From: an uncultured beta proteobacterium
GTDB taxonomy: Bacteria > Pseudomonadota > Gammaproteobacteria > Burkholderiales > Burkholderiaceae_C
Assembly: GCA_903828235.1 (NCBI GenBank)
Contig: CAIKLM010000072.1
Coordinates: 1-40,500 of the forward strand
DNA length: 40,500 nucleotides
Direction of reading: 5' to 3'
Within the stretch, counting starts at the first letter, position 1; every line of letters begins with the position of its first letter. Made by a program: the position numbers and the translations under genes. The notes under the pieces were generated by a model. That model worked only from the letters and a program-made list of their open reading frames with translations. It searched no databases and was not told the DNA's origin. Of this stretch, positions 6,587-22,075 are shown one piece after another.

Positions 6587-8899
6587 ATGAGCTTTCTGGA
6601 TCGCATCAAGGGTGCCGGTCGCGCCAAGCCCGAGGCCGACACCCCGGAGCCGCCGGCGCCGTTCGACGAGCTGTCGCCGCCCGCTCCGGTCGAGGTGACG
6701 GTGCGGCTGGGCCAGGGCAACCCCGGTGACCGCGAAGGCAGGGACGGCAACTCCATCATCACCGAGGCCGCGCCGTCCGAGCTGGCCGCCGACTACGGCG
6801 AGCCGCGCGTCGCCGCCGCGCCCGAGGACGCCGAGGCCTTCAACACCGGGCTCCCCGTCGTGGGCACGTGGCCGCTGGAGCGGCAGCAGCGTGCCATGGT
6901 GTGGCTCTTCGGTGCCGGCCTCGCGGCGCTGCTGCTGGCGGCGCTGCTGGCCATCACCTCGGCCAACCGCAGCGCCAGCCAGGTGGCGGCCGCCGGCCAG
7001 GCGACCACGCAGTCGCAGCGGCTGGCCAAGTCGGTGTCGCAGGCCATCGTGGGCAGCGCCGCCGCCTTCCCCGAGGTGCGCGAGTCGGTCGACGTGCTCA
7101 CCCGGACCGTGCGCAGCCTGGCCACCGGCGACGGCGATGTCGCCGCCGCGCCCGGCGGCCTGCAGGAGCAGATCTCGGCGCTGATGCCGCTGGTCGATCG
7201 CGCCGAGAAGAACGCCGCCATCGTGCTGAAGCAGCAGCAGACGCTGACGCAGGTGGGCGCGGCGCTGCGCACCATCAACCGCCAGAGCGGCGACCTGCTG
7301 GAGACCGCCGAGACCGTGAGCTCGCTGAAGCTGCAGGGCGGCGCGTCGGCCGCCGAGCTGTCGGCCGTCGGCCAGCTGGTCATGCTGACGCAGCGCATCG
7401 GCAAGAGCGCCAACGAGTTCCTCACCAGCGAGGGCGTCAGCGCCGAGGCCGTGTTCCTGCTCGGCAAGGACCTCAACTCGTTCAAGCAGATCGCCGAGGG
7501 CGTGCTGCAGGGCAATGCCGAGCTGCGCCTGCCCGGCACCCGCGACACGCAGACGCGTGAGCGGCTGCAGCAGCTGCTGGCCCAGTACGAGACCACGCGC
7601 AAGGAGGCCGGGGCCATCCTGACGAACCTGCAGGGCCTGGTCGCCGCGCGCGAGGCGCAGGGCGCCATCGTCGTCGACTCCGAGCCGCTGCGCCGCAGCC
7701 TCGACACGCTGCAACAGGGCCTGGCCGGGTCGGGCGGCTTCGGCGGCTGGCGGCTCCTGCTGGGCCTGTTGGCGCTGGCCGCCCTGGTGGCGGGTGCCAT
7801 CGGGCTGCTGCGTCTGTTCGTGATCGACCAGACCGCCCGCGCCCGCGCCGCCGACCTGCAGCGCCAGGAGGCCGAGCGCCAGGAGCAGGAGGCCAAGCGC
7901 GTGAACGACGCCAACCAGGCGGCCATTCTGCGCCTCATGAACGAGCTGCAGACGGTGGCCGAGGGCGATCTGACCCAGCAGGCCACCGTGACCGAGGACA
8001 TCACCGGCGCCATCGCCGACTCCGTGAACTACACGGTGGAGGAGCTGCGCACGCTGGTGGAGCAGGTGCAGACGACGGTGGGCCGGGTGACCGACACCAC
8101 GGCCCAGGTCGAGGCGACCTCCATCGAGCTGCTGGGCGCTTCCACCGAGCAGCTGCGCGAGATCCGCGAGACCGGCGAGGAGGTGCTGCAGATGGCCGGC
8201 CGCATCAACGACGTGTCGGCCCAGGCGCAGGAAACCGCCGCGGTGGCGCGCCAGTCGCTGCAGGCCGCCGAGCAGGGGCTGGAGGCGGTGAACAACGCCA
8301 TCGGCGGCATGAACTCCATCCGCGACCAGATCCAGGAGACCTCCAAGCGCATCAAGCGCCTGGGCGAGAGCTCGCAGGAGATCGGCGAAATCACCGAGCT
8401 GATCTCGGACATCACCGAGCAGACCAACGTGCTGGCCCTGAACGCCGCCATCCAGGCGGCGAGCGCGGGCGAGGCCGGCCGCGGCTTCAGCGTCGTGGCC
8501 GAGGAAGTGCAGCGGCTGGCCGAACGCTCGGCCGACGCGACGCGCCAGATCGCCGCGATCGTGCGCACCATCCAGACCGACACCCAGGACGCCGTGGGCG
8601 CCATGGAGCGCAGCACGCAGGGCGTGGTCGAGGGGGCGCGGCTGTCCGACGCCGCCGGCGCCGCGCTGGGCGACATCGACCGCGTGACGCGCGAACTGGC
8701 CGACCTCATCCAGCGCATCTCCGAAGAGGCGCTGAAGGAAGCCCGCCAGGCCAACGAGGTGGCGGCCAACATCCAGCACATCTTCGCGGTGACCGAGCAG
8801 ACCTCCGAGGGCACGCGATCGACGGCGCAGATGGTGCGCGAGCTCTCGCGCACGGCCGAAGAGCTGAGGACGACGATCTCGCGCTTCAAGATCGCCTGA
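6587..8899 (+). CDS. pilJ: Methyl-accepting chemotaxis protein PilJ
   Basis: Polar receptor of the Pil-Chp system, 770 residues. Two membrane segments (about 104-124 and 387-408) flank a largely helical periplasmic sensor of about 260 residues with the [11 protein letters not shown] and [12 protein letters not shown] repeats typical of PilJ. A HAMP-like linker follows and then the signalling domain, whose hairpin tip [24 protein letters not shown] lies near residues 605-630. Before the first membrane helix there is an unusual cytoplasmic extension of about 100 residues rich in Pro, Ala, Glu and Asp; Pseudomonas PilJ has only a short tail there. No C-terminal methyltransferase-tethering pentapeptide is visible. 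It lies between pilI and chpA, 37 bases before the latter. Confidence 0.94.
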   Translation: MSFLDRIKGAGRAKPEADTPEPPAPFDELSPPAPVEVTVRLGQGNPGDREGRDGNSIITEAAPSELAADYGEPRVAAAPEDAEAFNTGLPVVGTWPLERQQRAMVWLFGAGLAALLLAALLAITSANRSASQVAAAGQATTQSQRLAKSVSQAIVGSAAAFPEVRESVDVLTRTVRSLATGDGDVAAAPGGLQEQISALMPLVDRAEKNAAIVLKQQQTLTQVGAALRTINRQSGDLLETAETVSSLKLQGGASAAELSAVGQLVMLTQRIGKSANEFLTSEGVSAEAVFLLGKDLNSFKQIAEGVLQGNAELRLPGTRDTQTRERLQQLLAQYETTRKEAGAILTNLQGLVAAREAQGAIVVDSEPLRRSLDTLQQGLAGSGGFGGWRLLLGLLALAALVAGAIGLLRLFVIDQTARARAADLQRQEAERQEQEAKRVNDANQAAILRLMNELQTVAEGDLTQQATVTEDITGAIADSVNYTVEELRTLVEQVQTTVGRVTDTTAQVEATSIELLGASTEQLREIRETGEEVLQMAGRINDVSAQAQETAAVARQSLQAAEQGLEAVNNAIGGMNSIRDQIQETSKRIKRLGESSQEIGEITELISDITEQTNVLALNAAIQAASAGEAGRGFSVVAEEVQRLAERSADATRQIAAIVRTIQTDTQDAVGAMERSTQGVVEGARLSDAAGAALGDIDRVTRELADLIQRISEEALKEARQANEVAANIQHIFAVTEQTSEGTRSTAQMVRELSRTAEELRTTISRFKIA

Positions 8900-8936
8900 C
8901 GCGAACGCCCGACGCCACCGCCACGGACCGCCGCCC

Positions 8937-15455
<6,519 letters not shown>

Positions 15456-15580
15456 GTGTCCGACCGGCCGTGAATACCGCCTGCGGCGGCCCGCGGGCGG
15501 TGGCTGCCTCGTGTCGGGCGGCGATGGCGCCAGAAGTCTGCGCGTTCGGGTCGGTCCCGCAGAAGCAGTCGGGCTTCCCC

Positions 15581-15620
15581 TGATCTTTAAACGGTTGTTT
15601 CAAACAAACGTTTGATCTTT
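15581..15620. promoter_or_regulatory. Probable TetR-family operator of the efflux operon
   Basis: Positions 15589-15613 form a 25-bp near-perfect palindrome: arm AAACGGTTGTTT, a central C at 15601, and arm AAACAAACGTTT, with one mismatch between the arms. An 8-base direct repeat, TGATCTTT, lies on its left (15581-15588) and right (15613-15620), 32 bases apart or about three helical turns. It sits just upstream of the TetR-family gene and is markedly AT-rich for this genome. A family regulator binding here would control itself and the four downstream genes. Binding is inferred. Confidence 0.7.
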
Positions 15621-15624
15621 GGGC

Positions 15625-15630
15625 TAGAGT
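15625..15630 (+). promoter_or_regulatory. Putative -10 box for the efflux operon (leaderless)
   Basis: TAGAGT ends 7 bases before the GTG start of the regulator gene and no ribosome binding site intervenes. The -35 position would fall inside the palindromic operator, consistent with repression by occlusion. No good -35 hexamer is recognisable. Confidence 0.4.
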
Positions 15631-15637
15631 CCGCGGC

Positions 15638-16327
15638 GTGAACCCGCCCACCGACTCCGCCCGCCCGTCCGCCGACACCGGCGACGCCCGCCTGCGCCTG
15701 CTGCGGGCCGCGATCCGGCTGTTCGCCCACCAGGGCTTCGCCAAGACCTCCACGCGCGAGCTGGCCGAGGCGGCGCAGGTGAACGTGGCCGCCATCAGCT
15801 ACTACTTCGGCGACAAGGCCGGCCTGTACCGGGCCGCCTTCCTGGAGCCGATGGATCCCACCGAGGACCTGGCGCGCTTCACCGATCCCGCACTGCCGCT
15901 GGCCGACGCGCTGGCCGGCTTCTACGCCGGCTTCCTCGAGCCCCTGCGACAGGGCGACGAGGCGCGCCTGTGCACCAAGCTGCACCTGCGCGAGATGCTC
16001 GAGAGCACCGGCCTCGTCGACGGCGGCCTCGCCAGAAGCATCCAGCCGCTGCACGAGGCGCTGCTGGCGCTGCTGCGGCACCACCTGGGCCTGGCCGCGC
16101 TCGACGGCGAGCTGCAGCGCCTGGCCCTGTGCATCGAGGGCCTGGGCGTGCAACTGCACGTGGGCCTGGACATCAACGAGGCGCTGGCGCCCGGGGTGAA
16201 CACCGAGCCCGGCGCCATCGACCGCTGGCACGACACGCTGGTGCGCGCGGCGCTGGCCATGGTCGAGGCCGAGGCGCAACGCCGAGGCCGCCCGCTGGCC
16301 CGCCCCGCCGAACGGAGCATCGCTTGA
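15638..16327 (+). CDS. CecR-type TetR family transcriptional regulator
   Basis: A 229-residue DNA-binding repressor. The N-terminal TetR helix-turn-helix is at about residues 23-68 (LLRAAIRLFAHQGFAKTSTRELAEAAQVN, then VAAISYYFGDKAGLYRAAF). The remainder matches the C-terminal domain of the CecR/YbiH subgroup (formerly DUF1956), with TKLHLREMLESTGL as a recognisable segment. CecR-type regulators usually sit beside multidrug or ABC/RND exporters and respond to a small toxic ligand. The stop codon overlaps the TTG start of the outer-membrane factor by four bases, so it is translated with the pump it presumably controls. The ligand cannot be inferred from sequence. Confidence 0.88.
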   Translation: MNPPTDSARPSADTGDARLRLLRAAIRLFAHQGFAKTSTRELAEAAQVNVAAISYYFGDKAGLYRAAFLEPMDPTEDLARFTDPALPLADALAGFYAGFLEPLRQGDEARLCTKLHLREMLESTGLVDGGLARSIQPLHEALLALLRHHLGLAALDGELQRLALCIEGLGVQLHVGLDINEALAPGVNTEPGAIDRWHDTLVRAALAMVEAEAQRRGRPLARPAERSIA

Positions 16328-17757
16328 ACCGCCACCTCCTGCCCACCCTGCTGGCCGCCGCGACCCTGGCCGGTTGCGCCAGCAGCGCCGGCCCCGCGGC
16401 GCCGCTGCCGCCCCTGGCTGCTCAGGCCGTCGCCTGGCAGGCGCCCCTGCCGCACGGCGGCCGCAACGCCGAGCTGGCCGGCTGGTGGCGCGCCTTCGAC
16501 GATCCCCAGCTGCCCGTGCTGATCGAGGCCGCGCAGGCCGCCAGCCCCACGCTGGCCTCGGCCCGCGCCCGCATCGAGCGCGCCCGTGCGGCGCTCGCCG
16601 CCAGCGACGCCGGCGCGTTGCCGCGCGTGGACGCCGTCGGCGCCGCACAGCGGGCACGCAGCCTGCCCGAGACCCCTGCCGCCACCAGCGCCGCGCTGGG
16701 CGTGCAGGCGTCGTGGGAACTCGACCTGTTCGGCGGCGTGGCCGCGCGCCAGCGTGCCGGCGCCCAGCGCCTGCGCGGCGCCGAGGCCGGCTGGCACGAC
16801 GCCCGCGTCTCGCTGGCCGCCGACGTGGCTGCGGCCTACGTCGCCCTGCGCGGCTGCGAGGCGCAGCTGCAGCAGGCGCAGGCCGACGCCGCCTCGCGCG
16901 ACGCCACCGCGCGCCTGACGGACCGGTCCGCCGCCGCCGGATTCACGGCCCCGGCCGACGCCGCGCTGGTGCGCGCCGGCGCCGCGCAGGCGCGCAGCCA
17001 GGCGCGGGCCCAGCAGGCGCAGTGCGACGTGCTGGTCAAGGGCCTGGTGGAGCTGACCGACATCGCCGAACCCGCGCTGCGCCAGCAGCTGGCCGCCGCC
17101 ACCGCGCGCCTGCCGAAGGCCGCCGGCCTGGCCGCGGTGGCGCTGCCGGCGCAGCTGCTGCAGCAGCGCCCCGACCTGGCCGAGGCCAGTGCCGCCGTGA
17201 TGGCCGCCGCGGCCGAGGTGGCCGTGGCGCGCGCCGACGAGTTGCCGCGCGTGAGCTTCGCCGGCTCGCTGCAACTGGCCACGCTGCGCAGCGCCGGCGT
17301 CAGCACCGACGGCAGCATCTGGACCCTCGGACCGCTGCAGCTGAGCCTGCCGCTCTTCGACCGCGGCAGCCGCCGTGCCGCCACCGCCGCGCAGCAGGCC
17401 GCCTACGACGAGGCCGTGGCTCAACTGCAGGGCGCCGCACGCCGCGCGCTGCGCGAAGTGGAGACCGCCCTCGTGAGCCTGGACGCCACCGCGGCGCGCG
17501 AGCGCGACGTGATGGCCGCCGCCGCCGACTTCGAGACCTCGCTCACCGCCACCGAGGCGCGGCAGCGCGGCGGGCTGGCCAGCCTGCTGGACCTGGAGGC
17601 CGCACGCCGCAACGCCGTGCAGGCGCGCAGCACCCTCATCGAGCTGCAGCGTGAGCGCGCGGCCGCCTGGATCGCCCTGTACCGCAGTCTCGGCGGCGGC
17701 TGGACACCGTCCGACGCCGTGCCCACCGTCCGCGCGCCGCAGGCCCCGAACACCTGA
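16324..17757 (+). CDS. RND efflux outer membrane factor lipoprotein (NodT/OprM family)
   Basis: A 477-residue TolC-like outer-membrane channel. The signal peptide ends in the lipobox LAGC with lipidated C18. Two outer-membrane efflux repeats are visible: the first begins GWWRAFDDPQLPVLIEAA and contains ASWELDLFGGVAARQRAG, the NodT signature; the second has the LLQQRPDLAEASAAVMAA and LQLSLPLFDRGSRRAATAAQQAAYDEAV segments. Start is TTG at 16324, overlapping the regulator stop by four bases, and it places the lipobox at the right distance; no better start is in frame nearby. It forms the exit duct for the adaptor and RND pump that follow (adaptor 16 bases downstream). Confidence 0.92.
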   Translation: MNRHLLPTLLAAATLAGCASSAGPAAPLPPLAAQAVAWQAPLPHGGRNAELAGWWRAFDDPQLPVLIEAAQAASPTLASARARIERARAALAASDAGALPRVDAVGAAQRARSLPETPAATSAALGVQASWELDLFGGVAARQRAGAQRLRGAEAGWHDARVSLAADVAAAYVALRGCEAQLQQAQADAASRDATARLTDRSAAAGFTAPADAALVRAGAAQARSQARAQQAQCDVLVKGLVELTDIAEPALRQQLAAATARLPKAAGLAAVALPAQLLQQRPDLAEASAAVMAAAAEVAVARADELPRVSFAGSLQLATLRSAGVSTDGSIWTLGPLQLSLPLFDRGSRRAATAAQQAAYDEAVAQLQGAARRALREVETALVSLDATAARERDVMAAAADFETSLTATEARQRGGLASLLDLEAARRNAVQARSTLIELQRERAAAWIALYRSLGGGWTPSDAVPTVRAPQAPNT

Positions 17758-17773
17758 CCTCGAGCCCCCGACC

Positions 17774-18940
17774 ATGAACACCCCGAGCTTCCTCAAGAAA
17801 CCCCTGGCGCTGGCCGTGGCCACGCTGCTGCTGGCGGCGGGCGGTGCCACCACCCTGCTGGTGCATGCGCAGGACAGCAAGACTCCGGCTGCCGCCGCCC
17901 CGCGCCCCGCGCTCACGGTCACGGTGACGACGCCGCAGCGGGCCACCGTGGCCACCGCGGTGGCCGCCAACGGCAACATCGCCGCCTGGCAGGAGGCCAT
18001 CGTGGGCGCCGAGGCCAACGGCATGCGCCTGGCCGAGGTGCTCGTGAACGTGGGCGACGTCGTGCGCAAGGGCCAGGTGCTGGCGCGCTTCGACAGCGCG
18101 ATGGCCAGCGCCGACCTGGCGCAGAGCCGCGCCGCGGTGGCCGAGGCGGAGGCCCACCTCGCCGAGGCCGCCGCCAACGCGCAGCGTGCCCGCGACCTGC
18201 AGCCCAGCGGCGCGCTCAGCGCGCAGCAGGTGGCGCAGCTGCTCACCGCCGAGCGCACCGCGCAGGCCCGGCTCGAGGCCGTGAAGGCCGCGCAGCAGGT
18301 GCAGCAACTGCGCCTGCAGCAGGCCCAGGTGCTGGCGCCCGACGCCGGCGTCATCAGCGCGCGCAGCGCCACGGTCGGCGCCGTGGTGCCGGCCGGCACC
18401 GAGCTGTTCCGCCTGATCCGCCAGGGCCGGCTCGAATGGCGCGGCGAGGTCGCGGCCACCGAGCTGGCGCAGATCCAGCGTGGCCAGAAGGTCACGCTCG
18501 GTGCCACCGGCGCCGGCGCGCCCGTCACGGGCACCGTGCGACAGGTGGCGCCCACGGTGGATGCGGCCACCCGCAACGCGCTGGTCTATGTCGACCTGCC
18601 CGACACCGGCGGCCGGCTCAAGGCCGGCATGTTCGGGCGCGGCGAGTTCGCCACCGGCAGCAGCACCGCGCTGACGCTGCCGCAGACCGCCGTGCTGCTG
18701 CGCGACGGCTTCAGCTACGTGTTCGCCGTGAGCGCCGACAACCGCGTCGCGCAGCTCAAGGTGGGCACCGGCCGCCGCAGCGGCGACCGCATCGAGATCC
18801 TGCAGGGCCTGGACGAGAAGGCCCGCGTCGTGGTCAGCGGCGGCGGTTTCCTGGCCGATGGCGACACCGTGCGCGTGGTGCCCGCCGCGCCGGCGGCCGC
18901 CGCAGCCGCGGCCGCCGTCAAGCCCACCGCGTCGAAGTAG
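17774..18940 (+). CDS. RND efflux periplasmic adaptor (membrane fusion protein)
   Basis: A 388-residue MexA/HlyD-type adaptor linking the inner-membrane pump to the outer-membrane channel. An N-terminal signal/anchor (about residues 8-32) is followed by the split lipoyl domain (EANGMRLAEVLVNVGDVVRKGQVLARFDS near 77-105 and APDAGVISARSATVGAVVPAGTELF near 195-220), a helical hairpin of Ala/Gln-rich heptads between them, a beta-barrel domain, and a membrane-proximal domain ending at VVSGGGFLADGDTVRVV. There is no lipobox cysteine, so it is probably anchored by the uncleaved helix or soluble. It ends in a run of alanines. The pump gene starts 21 bases downstream. Confidence 0.92.
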   Translation: MNTPSFLKKPLALAVATLLLAAGGATTLLVHAQDSKTPAAAAPRPALTVTVTTPQRATVATAVAANGNIAAWQEAIVGAEANGMRLAEVLVNVGDVVRKGQVLARFDSAMASADLAQSRAAVAEAEAHLAEAAANAQRARDLQPSGALSAQQVAQLLTAERTAQARLEAVKAAQQVQQLRLQQAQVLAPDAGVISARSATVGAVVPAGTELFRLIRQGRLEWRGEVAATELAQIQRGQKVTLGATGAGAPVTGTVRQVAPTVDAATRNALVYVDLPDTGGRLKAGMFGRGEFATGSSTALTLPQTAVLLRDGFSYVFAVSADNRVAQLKVGTGRRSGDRIEILQGLDEKARVVVSGGGFLADGDTVRVVPAAPAAAAAAAAVKPTASK

Positions 18941-18961
18941 CCCCACGCACGAGGCCCCGCC

Positions 18962-21900
18962 ATGAACGTTTCCGCCTGGTGCATCAGGAACCCGATCCCC
19001 TCGGTGCTGCTGTTCGTGATGCTCACGCTCGCCGGCCTGCTGGGCTTCCAGCAGATGAAGGTGCAGCAGTTCCCCGACATCGACCTGCCCACCATCAACG
19101 TCACGGCCAGCCTGCCCGGCACCGCGCCGGCGCAGATGGAGACCGAGGTCGCGCGCAAGATCGAGAACGCCGTGGCCTCGCTCACCGGCGTGAAGAACAT
19201 CTACACCAAGGTGCAGGATGGCACCGCCCTGGTGACGGTGGAGTTCCGCCTGGAGAAGGCCACGCAGGAGGCCCTGGACGACGTGCGCAGCGCGGTCAGC
19301 CGCGTGCGCGCCGACCTGCCGGCCGAGCTGCGCGACCCCGTCATCACCAAGCTCGACCTCGCCGGCGCGCCCATCCTCACCTACACGGTGGCCTCCAGCC
19401 GCATGGACGACGAGGCCCTGAGCTGGTTCGTCGACAACGAGGTGACCAAGGCCATGCTCGCGGTGCGCGGCGTGGGTGCCGTCAACCGCGTGGGCGGCGT
19501 CAGCCGCGAGGTGCGCGTGGAGCTCGACCCGGCCAAGTTGCTGGCGCTGGGCATCAGCGCCGCCGACGTGAGCCGGCAGCTGCGCGCCGTGCAGACCGAC
19601 GCGCCCGGCGGCCGCGCCGACGTGGGCGGCATCGAGCAGAGCGTGCGCACCATCGCCACGGTGCAGAGCGCCGAGGAGTTGGCGCGCCTGCAGCTGGCCA
19701 TGCCCGATGGCCGCAGCGTGCGCCTGGCGCAGGTGGCCACCGTCACCGACACCGTGGCCGAGCGGCGCAGCGGCGCGCTGATCAACGGCAAGCCGGCGGT
19801 GGCCTTCGAGATCCAGCGCAGCCGTGGCGCGGGCGAGACCGACGTCGCCGACGGCGTGCGCGCCAAGCTCGAGACGCTGCGCGCCGAGCACCCCGACATC
19901 GTCATCACCGAGGCCTTCAACTTCGTCGAGCCCACGGTCGAGAACTTCCACGGCAGCATGGTCCTGCTGCTCGAGGGCGCCGTGCTCGCCGTGGTGGTGG
20001 TGTGGTTCTTCCTGCGCGACTGGCGCGCCACGCTGGTGGCCGCGACGGCGCTGCCGCTGTCCATCATCCCGGCCTTCGCGGTGATGCACTTCGCCTTCGG
20101 CTTCACGCTCAACCTCGTGACGCTGCTGAGCATGAGCCTGGTGGTGGGCATCCTGGTCGACGACGCCATCGTCGAGATCGAGAACATCATGCGCCACCTG
20201 CGCATGGGCAAGACGCCGTACCAGGCGGCGATGGAGGCGGCCGACGAGATCGGCCTGGCGGTCATCGCCACCACGTTCACGCTGATCGCGGTGTTCCTGC
20301 CCACGGCCTTCATGGCCGGCGTGCCGGGCAAGTTCTTCGTGCAGTTCGGCTGGACGGCGGCCATCGCGGTGTTCTTCAGCCTCGTCGTGGCGCGCATGCT
20401 CACGCCGATGATGGCGGCCTACATCCTGAAGCCGCCCAAGGGGGAACACGCCGACCCGGCCTGGATGACGCGCTACATGGGCTGGGCGGCCTGGTGCCTG
20501 AAGCACCGCGTCGCCACCTCGCTGGCGGCGCTGGCCTTCTTCGTCGGCAGCTTCGGCCTGGTGCCGCTGCTGCCCACGGGCTTCATCCCGCCGGACGACA
20601 TCAACCAGACGCAGGTCACCGTCACGCTGCCGCCGGGCAGCACCTACGCGCAGACCTTCGCCGCCGCCGAGCAGGCGCGCGAGCTGGTGCAGAAGAGCCC
20701 GCACGTGAAGCTGGTCTACACCGCCATCGGCGGCGGCAGCACGGGCGCGGACACCTTCACGCCCGGCGCCGGCCTGCCCGAGGTGACGCGCGCCACGCTG
20801 ACGCTGAACCTGACGCACCGGCGCGATCGCAGCCCCTTCTTCGGCGCCAAGACCAGCAAGCAGGACATCGAGGCCGAGCTGCGCACGCTGCTGGCCGACC
20901 TGCCCGGCGCGCGCGTGAAGGTGGGCTTCGGCGCCAGCTCCGAGAAGTACGTGCTGGTGCTGGCCGGCGCCGACGGGGCTGCGCTGCAGCAGCACGCCGC
21001 GGTCGTGGAGAAGGAGCTGCGCGGCATCCCCGGCATCGGCGCGGTGACGAGTTCGTCCAGCCTCGTGCGGCCCGAGCTCATCGTGCGCCCCGACAGCGCC
21101 CGCGCGGCCGACCTGGGCGTGACCAGCCAGGCCATCGCCGAGACGCTGCGCATCGCCACCGCGGGCGACTACGACCAGAGCCTGCCCAAGCTCAACCTGA
21201 GCCAGCGCCAGGTGCCCATCGTCGTGCGGCTGCCGGCGAGCGCGCGCACCGACCTTGCCCTGCTCGAGCGCCTGCCCGTGCCGGGCACGCACGGCCCGGT
21301 GATGCTGGGCAACGTGGCCACGCTGGAGCTGGGCAGCGGCCCGGCCACCATCGACCGCTACAACCGCCAGCGCAACATCAACTTCGAGATCGAACTCAAC
21401 CAGCAGCCGCTGGGCGCCGTCAAGGCCGCGGCGCTGGCCCTGCCCAGCCTGCAGAACCTGCCCGCCGGCGTGACGCAGACCGAGATCGGCGACGCCGAGG
21501 CCATGGCCGAGCTGTTCGCGAGCTTCGGCCTGGCCATGGTCACCGGCGTGCTGTGCATCTACGTGGTGCTGGTGCTGCTGTTCAAGGACTTCGTGCAGCC
21601 GGCCACCATCCTGGGGGCGCTGGTGCTGTCGATACCGGGCGCGTTCCTGGCCCTGTTCATCACGCAGACGGCGATCTCGATGCCCAGCATGATCGGCCTG
21701 ATCATGCTGATGGGCATCGCCACCAAGAACTCGATCCTGCTGATCGACTACGTCATCATCGCGCGGCGCGACCACGGCCTGGCCCGCTTCGAGGCCGTGC
21801 TCGACGCCTCCCACAAGCGCGCGAGGCCCATCATCATGACCACCATCGCCATGGGCGCGGGCATGCTGCCCATCGCCATCGGCCTGGGCACCGACCCCAG

Positions 21901-22075
21901 CTTCAGAAGCCCCATGGCCATCGTCGTGATCGGCGGCCTGATCACCAGCACCTTCCTGAGCCTGCTGGTGATCCCGGTGCTGTTCACCTACGTGGACGAC
22001 GCCATCCTGCGGCTGCAGCGCCTGTGGCGCCGCGGGCGCCCGGCGCCGGCGGCACGGCCGGAGGGCGCGACGTGA
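18962..22075 (+). CDS. RND efflux transporter permease (HAE1/AcrB family)
   Basis: Inner-membrane proton/drug antiporter of 1037 residues, full length for the family. The opening MNVSAWCIRNPIPSVLLFVMLTLAG is the first membrane helix, followed by the porter domain (QQFPDIDLPTINVTASLPGTAPAQMETEV). The fourth helix carries the proton-relay aspartates D400 and D401 in LVDDAIVEIENI. The second half repeats the layout, with GLIMLMGIATKNSILLIDYV and RPIIMTTIAMGAGMLPIAIG near the end. It belongs to the smaller HAE-1 set acting with the preceding channel and adaptor. Substrates are unknown. The stop overlaps the GTG of the hydrolase gene by four bases. Confidence 0.94.
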   Translation: MNVSAWCIRNPIPSVLLFVMLTLAGLLGFQQMKVQQFPDIDLPTINVTASLPGTAPAQMETEVARKIENAVASLTGVKNIYTKVQDGTALVTVEFRLEKATQEALDDVRSAVSRVRADLPAELRDPVITKLDLAGAPILTYTVASSRMDDEALSWFVDNEVTKAMLAVRGVGAVNRVGGVSREVRVELDPAKLLALGISAADVSRQLRAVQTDAPGGRADVGGIEQSVRTIATVQSAEELARLQLAMPDGRSVRLAQVATVTDTVAERRSGALINGKPAVAFEIQRSRGAGETDVADGVRAKLETLRAEHPDIVITEAFNFVEPTVENFHGSMVLLLEGAVLAVVVVWFFLRDWRATLVAATALPLSIIPAFAVMHFAFGFTLNLVTLLSMSLVVGILVDDAIVEIENIMRHLRMGKTPYQAAMEAADEIGLAVIATTFTLIAVFLPTAFMAGVPGKFFVQFGWTAAIAVFFSLVVARMLTPMMAAYILKPPKGEHADPAWMTRYMGWAAWCLKHRVATSLAALAFFVGSFGLVPLLPTGFIPPDDINQTQVTVTLPPGSTYAQTFAAAEQARELVQKSPHVKLVYTAIGGGSTGADTFTPGAGLPEVTRATLTLNLTHRRDRSPFFGAKTSKQDIEAELRTLLADLPGARVKVGFGASSEKYVLVLAGADGAALQQHAAVVEKELRGIPGIGAVTSSSSLVRPELIVRPDSARAADLGVTSQAIAETLRIATAGDYDQSLPKLNLSQRQVPIVVRLPASARTDLALLERLPVPGTHGPVMLGNVATLELGSGPATIDRYNRQRNINFEIELNQQPLGAVKAAALALPSLQNLPAGVTQTEIGDAEAMAELFASFGLAMVTGVLCIYVVLVLLFKDFVQPATILGALVLSIPGAFLALFITQTAISMPSMIGLIMLMGIATKNSILLIDYVIIARRDHGLARFEAVLDASHKRARPIIMTTIAMGAGMLPIAIGLGTDPSFRSPMAIVVIGGLITSTFLSLLVIPVLFTYVDDAILRLQRLWRRGRPAPAARPEGAT

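Noticed and set aside
17636..21814. A 1392-codon open frame on the minus strand opposite the efflux genes
   Set aside because: It is antisense to the adaptor and RND pump, which have unmistakable family motifs. Its translation is a low-complexity His/Arg/Gly/Ala mix, as expected when GC-rich codons are read backward with few stops.
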